From the NCBI GenBank assembly GCA_964543855.1, contig CAZJAD010000049.1:1-16058 (forward strand): a stretch of DNA of 16,058 bases, written 5' to 3'. The DNA is from CAZJAD01 sp964543855. Lineage in GTDB: Bacteria > Electryoneota > RPQS01 > DYHQ01. Positions 8,501 to 14,735 of the stretch are shown here, piece after piece; the first letter of the stretch is position 1; every line of letters begins with the position of its first letter. A program made the position numbers and the translations under genes. The notes under the pieces were generated by a model. That model searched no databases and was not told the origin of the DNA. It saw only the letters and a list, made by a program, of their open reading frames with translations.

Positions 8501-8699
8501 AGGGTGGAGTCGGTGCCTGGATGAGATGAACTACCTGCACACCGGTTATCGCTGCGGCGAGCTCCTCGATGTGCACTTCGTGAGTGACGAAGATATTGCG
8601 AATCGCACCAGCTATGCTGCCAAGATTGGAGCCGTGACTGACGCGGCCCGTGAGCTGCCACTGAAGAAACGCAGCAGCGCTAAATCAGCTGGCGAGTAG
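5511..8699 (+). CDS. GAF-like sensor / PEP-synthase-like ATP-grasp / nucleotidyltransferase fusion
   Basis: A 1062-residue multidomain protein. Residues ~10-145 look like a GAF-type sensor as seen in some histidine kinases (LKERVKELDCLYQIEELL, then GPFLKEETRLLNTIADRLG). Residues ~150-330 are helical, with no family recognised. Residues ~335-710 form a PPDK_N ATP-grasp domain: GGKSAGL (Lys343), LIVRSSSLLED (Arg442), MGVMIQEVVGHRVGKYFLPA, DIEFAS and LLQCRP (Gln701, Arg703). A block with GPGRWGS (786-790) and GTHFFQDL follows, as in the upstream paralogue. Residues ~945-1045 are a Pol-beta-type nucleotidyltransferase: FGS (962-964), ten residues, then DID (Asp975, Asp977), and a likely third carboxylate in LLDVHF (Asp1020). 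No phospho-histidine domain or PEP barrel is present. AGGGGTGA precedes the ATG by 8 nt. A signalling or regulatory enzyme is a reasonable guess, not shown. Confidence 0.82.
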   Translation: MTEKKDLTDKALWRLKERVKELDCLYQIEELLTDPDAPLESVMNGVIQAIPPAWQYPELCQAKIRYEESTYCPSDFVETPWAQFADIVVQDKVVGTIGVYYKREMPQADSGPFLKEETRLLNTIADRLGHYLQYQRLRKMHQEWQLAKQALPDGQKGDWRAALNLLRRTDHDLYRRILRKMFVRLRSQGIREAEMLRERFESDTAQDANRPIRKKGVDISSQLTEEVFDIAAIYFSDEEILSWIQKWIQEDRCSFLVTALEKFDTPINEIIDAIRRFHHLSTEGITLSLTSEKEVRVSLIRRFLSDQLEYINVAKEYLNIDDFHKLLHRIIFCVGSHGKVGGKSAGLFLAARVAKKLSSEFEILRDLKTPKTWYITSDAVLSFVTYNDLEELVEQKYKEIDEIRREYDQIVQVFKHSSFPPEIIQGLSMALDEFGDVPLIVRSSSLLEDRFGAAFSGKYKSLFLANQGTKQERLDALMDAVAEVYASIFSPDPIEYRAERGFLDFREEMGVMIQEVVGHRVGKYFLPAFAGVAFSNNEFRWSPRISRDDGLIRMVPGLGTRAVDRLSDDYPILIAPGQPGLRVNATTDEVMRYSPNKIDVINLETNCFETIDVIKFLREFAPELPWLNQIVSVCRDHHIQIPTGLLLDLTGGDFVVTFEGLISRTPFVKKMQTLLNVLQEKLGTPVDIEFASDGRDFYLLQCRPQSYAEDCAPAPIPKNIPTRDIIFSANRYVSNGKVPDITHIVYVDPKRYSEIGDLSVLKSIGRVVSKLNKTLPKRQFILMGPGRWGSRGDIKLGVNVTYSDINNTAVLIEIARKTGNYLPDLSFGTHFFQDLVEASIRYLPLYPDDKDVIFNEHFLTTAHNILTDVAPESAHLADYVRVIDVPKSAKSRVLRVLMNADLDEAVGILAQPTAVAEAKGKWKPFAEDHPAEEHWRWRLQIAERIAEQLDPDRFGVHALYVFGSVKNATAGPGSDIDLLVHFRGSEKQRIDLEQWLEGWSRCLDEMNYLHTGYRCGELLDVHFVSDEDIANRTSYAAKIGAVTDAARELPLKKRSSAKSAGE

Positions 8700-9543
8700 C
8701 GCTCTCGGGATTCTCCAGGGAGAACCGAACGAGAGCAAGTTCCGGACCATCGTGAGCCGCTGAGAACATGTGGGTCCGGCCAATGCGATCTTTCCAGAAA
8801 CCGGTGAGCCGCGCTGATTCGTGGATATGACCATGCAAGGTAATCCAAGGCTGTCGTGATTCGATAAACCGTCTGACCGCTATGCTGCCGACATGTACAT
8901 CCAGTGGAACATGGTCAATCTGTTTCCCGTCTCGGGCGGCACGGTCAAGATGAGTGTTGTAAGGCGGCGTGTGAAACAGGAACACCGCTCGTTCAAGGGA
9001 CTCTCCGGCGGCGAGCCGGTCAAGGTCCTGCTGGATGGTCGCGTATTTCCATTCATGTTCCGATGTCGGCATGGTTCTCCAACCGTCCTCGGGCGAGACA
9101 CAACCTGGATCAACATAACGGGAGACATCGTAACGCTCCCAATCTTTCAATAGAAACGGCGTAGGAGGGACATAAGCATAGCCGTAGACTGCATAGTCTC
9201 CAACAGCCGTTTTCTTGTCCTGGACATATTCCCAAATACCCTTCGCCATTGCATTCAAGATGGCCGCTTCCTCTGAGCGGCCATCATCATTTCCAAGGAT
9301 GACGAAGACTCGAGGATACGAGTCAACCATCGAATCGCGCAATCGTGTGAATTCCGGCACCAAATAGTCATCGACGAAATCCCGATAAGTCATATCTGCT
9401 TGTGAAGACAAACCTATTCCACTGGGCAGAATATCTCCACCGAGAAGCACGACCTTCGGGTGTTCGTCAGCGATCGTGCTGATGAGTTTCTGATAGTGTC
9501 CCAATCGTCCATGCAGATCAGACACGAAAAAGCAGGTTGTCAA
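8680..9543 (-). CDS. Calcineurin-like metallophosphoesterase
   Basis: Cytoplasmic metal-dependent phosphoesterase. All family motifs are present, numbered from the chosen start: SDLHG (Asp9, His11), LLGGD (Asp37), ILGNDD (Asn85), FLFHTPP and LHGHIHES. These supply the two-metal site. I chose TTG at 9543, which comes 13 nt after the stop of the upstream protease gene, is preceded by GGTGAT, and puts the first beta strand (TCFFVSDLHG) at the N-terminus, giving 287 residues. An in-frame ATG at 9612 would add 23 arginine-rich residues and overlap the protease gene, which looks less natural. The gene is likely co-transcribed with the protease. Its last 20 bases overlap the convergent 1062-residue gene. 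Substrate (protein, nucleotide or other phosphoester) cannot be told. Confidence 0.85.
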   Translation of the reverse strand: MTTCFFVSDLHGRLGHYQKLISTIADEHPKVVLLGGDILPSGIGLSSQADMTYRDFVDDYLVPEFTRLRDSMVDSYPRVFVILGNDDGRSEEAAILNAMAKGIWEYVQDKKTAVGDYAVYGYAYVPPTPFLLKDWERYDVSRYVDPGCVSPEDGWRTMPTSEHEWKYATIQQDLDRLAAGESLERAVFLFHTPPYNTHLDRAARDGKQIDHVPLDVHVGSIAVRRFIESRQPWITLHGHIHESARLTGFWKDRIGRTHMFSAAHDGPELALVRFSLENPESATRQLI

Positions 9544-9556
9544 TGTATCACCACTA

Positions 9557-10351
9557 TCAAGGTTTTGTAATCGGCGCACCCGCCCGGCTCGAATTCGTCT
9601 TCCTCGCAACAATCGTCCGGGGATAATCTACGGAAGAAAGTCTTTCCATTTCTCCAGCTTTCTGTGACATCAGACCAATCAGATAACCTCTGGAATCAAT
9701 AACCGGAGAGCCGCTCAACCCCGGCATCGTGTTGTCCGACAATTCCTTTGTCGTTATAAGCAGAGAGCCAGTTTCTTCTCTTGCGAAGTTCCCTTCATAA
9801 ACGACCTGAGGGCAGTTCTTATCCGAATAGCGCCAACCGATGACATACACTTCTTCACCGGCTTCCATCGGCTCGGCTCTGAACCTCAACGGTTGAATGT
9901 TCTGACATCTCTCTCCCACCGTAAACAGGAGCCAATCCCTCTCCGAAGGAATCGAATCCAAAGACTCTTCCGGATTCACATTGATCAGTTCATCAAGCAC
10001 AATCACATCATCAGGGTTGTTTTTCGGAAACATCTTCCAGCGCTTGAGTGAATTTCTGAGATCAACCGACTCCATCGTGTCCGACTTGAAGAACATCAGG
10101 ATATGCTTGGCCGTCGCGGCGAGAATCTCATCACCCGTATCCAAAAGAAACCCACATCCTGCTATCGGGTAGTTCACATCCGTGTATTCGATTTGGTTAA
10201 TCATCGCAATCTGTGGCCACTCGCTCTGGGGCTTTGCCATCCATTGCCCATATTCAGTAGACGCATCCGTTTGACATAAGCCCAGTGTCGCAGCAAACAA
10301 GACAATGCCGGCTGCTATCATGATTCGTGATCCCGCAAGTATCGCTCTCAT
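9557..10351 (-). CDS. Exported trypsin-like serine protease
   Basis: A 264-residue protein with an N-terminal signal sequence (hydrophobic core IMIAAGIVLFAATLGL) and a trypsin-fold catalytic triad. The His is in AATAKHILMF (His83), the Asp in SERDWLLFTV (Asp139), and the Ser in MPGLSGSPVIDSRG (Ser213, in the GxSG context). It most likely acts in the periplasm or outside the cell. LGLC after the core is not a good lipobox, so I do not call it a lipoprotein. ATG 10351 is chosen because AGGAG lies 6 nt upstream; an in-frame TTG at 10357 would be too close to that site. No PDZ domain follows, unlike DegP/HtrA. The metallophosphoesterase gene follows 13 nt after the stop. Some family members with this fold act only as trypsin-like domains without known substrate. 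Confidence 0.78.
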   Translation of the reverse strand: MRAILAGSRIMIAAGIVLFAATLGLCQTDASTEYGQWMAKPQSEWPQIAMINQIEYTDVNYPIAGCGFLLDTGDEILAATAKHILMFFKSDTMESVDLRNSLKRWKMFPKNNPDDVIVLDELINVNPEESLDSIPSERDWLLFTVGERCQNIQPLRFRAEPMEAGEEVYVIGWRYSDKNCPQVVYEGNFAREETGSLLITTKELSDNTMPGLSGSPVIDSRGYLIGLMSQKAGEMERLSSVDYPRTIVARKTNSSRAGAPITKP

Positions 10352-10413
10352 TTTCAACTCCTGCAGTGATGTGTACGTGCCATGCTGAGTTCGAATAGGT
10401 TCTGTTTCACCGA

Positions 10414-10934
10414 CTATTGCGGCTGTAGTCGCTGATACAGAGCGGCGGCGTGGCCTCGAGCGCGGAAGATATGGATGCGGGCGTACTGTTTCTGAAACCA
10501 GTCTTCGAAAACCATGTCTTCAAGACCTCGGCTGCGTGCGTGCTGGAACATTAGATAATCCGGTTGGTAGTGGTGAACATACCAGTCGAAGTCGCGGCGT
10601 TTCACATGATCAAGAATATCGGGATTGACTAAACCCACACCGTCGATTACAGGACCCCTCTCATAGAAATATCTGAGGATGCCGATGTCGTTGCGTTGAC
10701 TCGCTCCCCAGCGCTGAACACATAACCATTTCCTTCCACAAGGTTCTTCGCATAAGAATAGAAAATGTAGCTGTCATCCTGTTGAATAAACCAAAAGCTA
10801 TACAGCATCAACAGGACGATAGCAGCTACACCAACGGTTGTGGCGGTAGCGAGATGACGCTCGTTAGAAGTTGTAAAAGTACTTCGGGTATTCGCAGCCA
10901 CAGATTTCAAAGTTGTCTCTCTCGCATAACCCAA
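10414..10934 (-). pseudogene. ArnT/GT39-like membrane glycosyltransferase, central part deleted
   Basis: Two remnants of one gene family lie in different frames. The 5' part (10647-10934) reads a transmembrane segment (VGVAAIVLLMLYSFWFIQQ), then DDSYIFYSYAKNLVEGNGYV and FSAGERVNATTS. That is the first loop of ArnT/GT39-like glycosyltransferases, after which family members continue with ten or so membrane helices. The 3' part reads NDIGILRYFYERGPVIDGVG and LVNPDILDHVKRRDFDWY to a stop at 10414, typical of the extracellular C-terminal domain. They join at about 10683-10691 with a frame change, so several hundred residues are missing. The 5' start is uncertain (TTG 10934 or a later codon). An inactive relic is nearly certain, though a short membrane peptide could still be made. 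Confidence 0.75.
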
Positions 10935-11066
10935 TCCGATCTCAGTTTCTGCGAGTAAATTGGATTCGATACAGCCCGCACAAGGCCTTTCATGTCCTTG
11001 GGATGGAAAGGGTGAACCTCCAAGGCACCATCAATACAAACTTGAATGGGATCAGAGTCATTCAAC
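10907..11066 (-). pseudogene. C-terminal remnant of a GT-B (GT4-like) glycosyltransferase
   Basis: Directly after the CNNM gene stop, one frame reads DGALEVHPFHPKDMKGLVRA followed by VSNPIYSQKLRSDWVMRERQL and stop (10907-10909). This has the layout of the last ~40 residues of GT4 glycosyltransferases: 'GA-l-vdPfd--ala-ai--vlsdp-lr--l---g--r'. The nucleotide-sugar-binding E-x7-E region and everything upstream are gone. The left limit of the remnant is unclear; the recognisable part begins near 11045. It overlaps the start of the ArnT-like relic, so the two may have been neighbours in a surface-glycan cluster. Confidence 0.5.
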
Positions 11067-12287
11067 TCAAGGATCGCTCTGTCCGGCTCGCTTAGACTTC
11101 GAGGTATCAATGGACAGGCCGAGTGCCTTGGCTCGGGCTTCCCATTTTTGCCGCGCGAGCGCCTGCATATCTTCGACCTTGTCCATCTCGTCCACAATTT
11201 CCATTCCCAGAAGTGTCTCTACGACATCTTCGAGCGTTACCAGCCCTATCGTCCCGCCGTACTCGTCAACGACCAAGCTGATCTGCTGACGATGGTCAAG
11301 CAGGAATTCCAGCAGGCCTGACAATGCCATCTCGCCGCCAACGGTCATTATGTCCCGTTTTAACATCGTGAGTCTAACATGATCTTGGTTCCGCGCTTTG
11401 GACAGCAGCAGATCATCTTTCAAAACAAAACCGGTAATACTGTCGAGATCCGTCTCATACAATGGCACGCGTGAGAATAAAGTGGGTGGTTTGGCCTCGA
11501 GCGCTTCCCCAACCGTGACATCTTGCTGGAGCGCTGAAATCACTGTCCGGGGTGTCATAATATCCCTGGCTTTTAGCAATCCAAACCGAAACAGGTTGCG
11601 GATAATTCGGAACTCGCGCTCATCGATTTGTCCGGTCTGTCTGCCGACGCCCGCCATGGCGACAAACTCCTTACGACTGAATACATGGACGCTCCTTCGG
11701 CGAGCGATCAGTCTTGTCACCCCTTCCGAAGCCCAGATCAGCGGATAAAAAACTATGATTAGACCCCGAACAAAGATCGCCGTCATCTTCGCAAGCTTTC
11801 GCCAGAAGACGGCGCCCAGCGTCTTGGGAACGATCTCGGAAAGGAATAGAATCATTAATGTCATGACCGCCGAAAACAAGCCAAACCAGGTGCTCCCAAA
11901 TACGACCGTCGCCTTGGCTCCGGCACCGATCGCCCCGACCGTATGAGCAATCGTGTTCAGAGTTAAGATGGCTGCAAGCGATTGGTCGATATTATCCTGC
12001 TTCAATCGCCTTAACAGGGACGCAAGCTTCGGTTGCTTCTCCTCCAAGCCCGCAACAAACGAGGGTGTAATGCTCAAAATTACGGCTTCCGCCACAGAAC
12101 AGAGAAAGGAAAAGACCAGCGCCAGCAGTACGAAGGTCACTAACAATGCGACATCAGTGTTCGTGTATTCAGGGCTGGAGGGCTTTGGACTCGCCAGGCC
12201 AGCCGCGAAAACCGCGCAGGCCACCAGAAATGGCAAAACAAGAACGACCGACCGACGAAAACGATTATGGGTCAATCTCAACACCAC
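11067..12287 (-). CDS. CNNM/CorC-family membrane protein with CBS pair
   Basis: A 406-residue inner-membrane protein of the CNNM (DUF21) plus CBS architecture, a family linked to Mg2+/Co2+ transport or homeostasis. Residues ~12-31 are a first hydrophobic segment. The DUF21 domain (~45-200) shows FSFLCSVAEAVILS, LNTIAHTVGA and LSEIVPKTLG, the conserved family positions. The tandem CBS domains (~235-370) show LKARDIMTPRTVI, RVPLYETDLDSITGFV and LVVDEYGGTIGLVTLEDVVE, a likely nucleotide-binding module. No C-terminal CorC_HlyC transporter-associated domain follows. The start is GTG at 12287 with no strong ribosome binding site, so a slightly different start is possible. It stands alone, with a hairpin 60 nt upstream. 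Ion specificity is not visible. Confidence 0.88.
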   Translation of the reverse strand: MVLRLTHNRFRRSVVLVLPFLVACAVFAAGLASPKPSSPEYTNTDVALLVTFVLLALVFSFLCSVAEAVILSITPSFVAGLEEKQPKLASLLRRLKQDNIDQSLAAILTLNTIAHTVGAIGAGAKATVVFGSTWFGLFSAVMTLMILFLSEIVPKTLGAVFWRKLAKMTAIFVRGLIIVFYPLIWASEGVTRLIARRRSVHVFSRKEFVAMAGVGRQTGQIDEREFRIIRNLFRFGLLKARDIMTPRTVISALQQDVTVGEALEAKPPTLFSRVPLYETDLDSITGFVLKDDLLLSKARNQDHVRLTMLKRDIMTVGGEMALSGLLEFLLDHRQQISLVVDEYGGTIGLVTLEDVVETLLGMEIVDEMDKVEDMQALARQKWEARAKALGLSIDTSKSKRAGQSDP

Positions 12288-12339
12288 CGTTCTGATGACT
12301 CTTGGAATATCTTCGCCTCACCTGCCGGCAAGGAGCAAA

Positions 12340-12367
12340 AGAGAAGTACTGGCTTACTCCAGCCAGT
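12340..12367 (-). terminator. Candidate terminator or leader hairpin upstream of the CNNM gene
   Basis: Perfect 7-bp stem: ACTGGCT (12348-12354) with AGCCAGT (12361-12367) and a 6-nt loop. On the - strand it is followed by ACTTCTCTTTTGC, a T-rich but interrupted tract. It lies between the lipocalin stop (12502) and the CNNM start (12287), 135 nt downstream of the former. It probably ends the catalase-lipocalin transcript, though a leader role for the CNNM gene is possible. Confidence 0.4.
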
Positions 12368-12501
12368 GTGGTCCTTGTTACACTCTCTTTCCGGAATAAC
12401 GCCGCGTGAAAACATATTATCCACCCACGCTTGGCAGCTCATTTTGCATCGTGGACGACTGTGGAAATCGAGCATGAAAAGAGACAGATTCCCGCCGGAC
12501 T

Positions 12502-13071
12502 CTATCTGACCGTTTGCTTCGTCTTGATTAGACCGGTGAGATCGTAGCCTTTCTCTTCGATGCGTTCGAGAATCTCTTGGAACGCGGTTTCCTCCACGGT
12601 CGGTGTTCGTGAGAGAATCCAGAGGTATTTCCGGTTGGGCTCACCGATCACGGCATAGCTGTAATCCGCTGCCAGGTCGATGATCCAGTAATTCCCCCAC
12701 ACGAACGGCAGGATCGAAAGGAATCCCGGCGCGAAACGCACCTTGAGCTTCGTGTTTGGTCCGTCATCTCTGGCACGCTTCGCACGACCCACTGCTTCGA
12801 TAACCCGTCCATTCTCTTTTCGACAGCGGTTGACGACCTTGATGTGTCCATTGGCGAGCAATGTGTATGTGGCCGTCACATCACCAACACACTTCTTCTG
12901 AAACCAGTTCGGCAGTCGAGCAATCTCGTACCACGTACCGGCGTAGCGATTGAGATCAACTTCCGGAACAACATCGAGCGGCTGTTTTGATTTTTCTTGC
13001 GCGCTGCCTTGAGCTACAAACAGCACGAGAAATGAAAAAGCGAGAAGTAGCCTCATCATTGAGTTCCTCAT
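12502..13071 (-). CDS. blc: Blc-type bacterial lipocalin
   Basis: Exported lipocalin of the Blc/apolipoprotein D group, which binds fatty acids or lysophospholipids at the cell envelope. The N-terminus is a signal peptide (LLLAFSFLVLFVAQGSA) that ends in a signal-peptidase-I-like site rather than a lipobox, unlike E. coli Blc, which is a lipoprotein. The mature part has the lipocalin signature RYAGTWYEIARLPNWFQKKC, the middle strands TATYTLLANGHIKVVNRC, and the Blc-specific YWIIDLAADYSYAVIGEP followed by LWILSRTP. The length is normal for the family. ATG 13071 overlaps the catalase stop (ATGA). However, GAGGA sits 5 nt before the in-frame ATG at 13059, which may be the real start and gives a cleaner signal peptide. 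It is likely co-transcribed with the catalase. Confidence 0.9.
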   Translation of the reverse strand: MRNSMMRLLLAFSFLVLFVAQGSAQEKSKQPLDVVPEVDLNRYAGTWYEIARLPNWFQKKCVGDVTATYTLLANGHIKVVNRCRKENGRVIEAVGRAKRARDDGPNTKLKVRFAPGFLSILPFVWGNYWIIDLAADYSYAVIGEPNRKYLWILSRTPTVEETAFQEILERIEEKGYDLTGLIKTKQTVR

Positions 13072-14582
13072 GCGGAAGACGTTGCCTTGACTCGATCCTC
13101 TTGAGACATTCCAGCCAGGCGCTTGACCTCCTTCGTGTCAAGTTTCAGTCCTTTGGCCACGCGTTCCCCATAGTCAGCGTCCGCCTTGTAGAACAATGCC
13201 GTCTGGCGCAGCTGGATGCGCTTCTGTGCGCCGCCCAGATGAGCGACGATGTTGCCGATGAGGTGTTCGCGATCCGTATCGGTCATCACTTTGCGGTAAA
13301 GGTCGCCGGGCTGGACGAAATCATCATCGGTCAGCTTGTAGGCATGCCGGGTAGCCATGCCGGTTACATCGACTGCTGGCAGGCTGGCTTTGGGACCAGG
13401 CGCCGGACCGCCGAAACTATTGGGCCAGTAGTTCGGGCCTCCGCCTTGATTGGCGTCACAGCGCATCGAGCCGTCCCGTTGATAGCTGTTTTCCTTCGTT
13501 GCCTTGGGCGCATTGATAGGCAGCAGATGGTAGTTCGGCCCCAAGCGGTGACGATGGGTGTCGTGGTAGCTGAAGAGGCGGCCCTGCAACATCTTGTCAG
13601 GTGACGGGCCAATTCCCGGCACGAAATTACCCGGGGAGAAAGCCGCCTGCTCAACATCCGCAAAGTAGTTCTCCGGATTCCGGTCGAGTACCATGCGACC
13701 GATCGGTTGTAGTGGCGCATCGCCATGCCGCCAGACTTTCGTGATGTCGAAAGAGTCAAACCGATATTTCTCGACTTGCGCAGGTGTCATGATCTGGGCG
13801 TATACTTTCCAGGCAGGATACTCACCCTTCTCAATGCTCCGGTACAAGTCGCGGGTGGCGTGATCCGGATCCTCACCGGCCATACGAGTGGCTTCTTCCC
13901 GAGTGAAATTCTTGATTTTCTGTTCGGTTTTGAAGTGAATTTTGACCCAGTAGTAATCGCCCTTAGCATTGTACCACATGAACGTATGCCCGCTGTAACC
14001 GTTCATGTTGCGGTGGCTCCGAGGTGTCCCTCGGTCGGAGAAGAGAACGGTCACTTGGTGCATGGATTCGGGCGTGAGGGACAGAAAATCCCAGAACATA
14101 TCCCGATCCTTGAGATTGGTTGCCGGGTGTCTCTTCTGAGTGTGAATAAAATCAGGAAACTTCAGTGGATCGCGGATAAAGAAGACAGGGGTGTTGTTCC
14201 CAACGAAATCGTAATTCCCTTCTTCCGTGTAGAACTTCACCGCGTATCCACGGGGGTCGCGCTCGGAGTCGGCCGAGCCTTTCTCTCCGCCTACCGTGGA
14301 GAAACGAGCGAACACTTCCGTGCGCTTCCCGACTTCAGAGAGAAACTTGGCTCGTGTGTACTTGGTGACATCGTTGGTGACTTCAAAGTAACCGTGGGCG
14401 CCGGCTCCCTTGGCGTGCACGACGCGCTCAGGAATCCGCTCGCGATCGAAGTGAGCCAGCTTGTCGATCAGGTGGACGTCCTGGATAAGGGCTGGCCCTT
14501 TCTTGCCCGCGGTCATCGTGTTCAAATCATCGCTGACGGGCATCCCAGAACTCGTGGTCAGAGTCTTCTTCTTGCCTTTCAT
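13068..14582 (-). CDS. katA: Monofunctional heme catalase
   Basis: Converts hydrogen peroxide to water and oxygen. This 504-residue protein is a small-subunit catalase. It shows FDRERIPERVVHAKGAGAHG with the distal His56, RFSTVGGEKGSADSERDP, YDFVGNNTPVFFIRD with Asn129, and RLFSYHDTHRHRLGPNY with the heme-ligating Tyr339. There is no extra C-terminal flavodoxin-like domain, so it is not a large-subunit KatE type. The symbol katA is by general resemblance only. No signal peptide is visible, so it should be cytoplasmic. The start is firm: AAGGAGG lies 7 nt before ATG 14582. The stop overlaps the lipocalin start by 4 nt. The 153 bp before it show no clear promoter or PerR/OxyR site to my eye. 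Confidence 0.95.
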   Translation of the reverse strand: MKGKKKTLTTSSGMPVSDDLNTMTAGKKGPALIQDVHLIDKLAHFDRERIPERVVHAKGAGAHGYFEVTNDVTKYTRAKFLSEVGKRTEVFARFSTVGGEKGSADSERDPRGYAVKFYTEEGNYDFVGNNTPVFFIRDPLKFPDFIHTQKRHPATNLKDRDMFWDFLSLTPESMHQVTVLFSDRGTPRSHRNMNGYSGHTFMWYNAKGDYYWVKIHFKTEQKIKNFTREEATRMAGEDPDHATRDLYRSIEKGEYPAWKVYAQIMTPAQVEKYRFDSFDITKVWRHGDAPLQPIGRMVLDRNPENYFADVEQAAFSPGNFVPGIGPSPDKMLQGRLFSYHDTHRHRLGPNYHLLPINAPKATKENSYQRDGSMRCDANQGGGPNYWPNSFGGPAPGPKASLPAVDVTGMATRHAYKLTDDDFVQPGDLYRKVMTDTDREHLIGNIVAHLGGAQKRIQLRQTALFYKADADYGERVAKGLKLDTKEVKRLAGMSQEDRVKATSSA

Positions 14583-14735
14583 TTCAATCCCTCCTTTTCA
14601 AAGAACAGCGTTCATTGCAAAATCCGAGAAACACGGAGATGGCAATCGGGCGCTTTGCCACAGCGAAGAAACAGAATCCCGGTCGCCGTACAGGGAAGTG
14701 TGTGAAAGGGGAGTATCCGTTTCGATGACTCGCGA

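Noticed and set aside
10412..10432. Perfect 6-bp hairpin (CGACTA / TAGTCG) at the end of the ArnT-like relic
   Set aside because: Short stem that contains the stop codon and has no T-run on the - strand, so not a credible terminator.
13725..14705. 326-residue open frame on + opposite the catalase
   Set aside because: It is the mirror of the strongly conserved catalase gene and has no features of its own.
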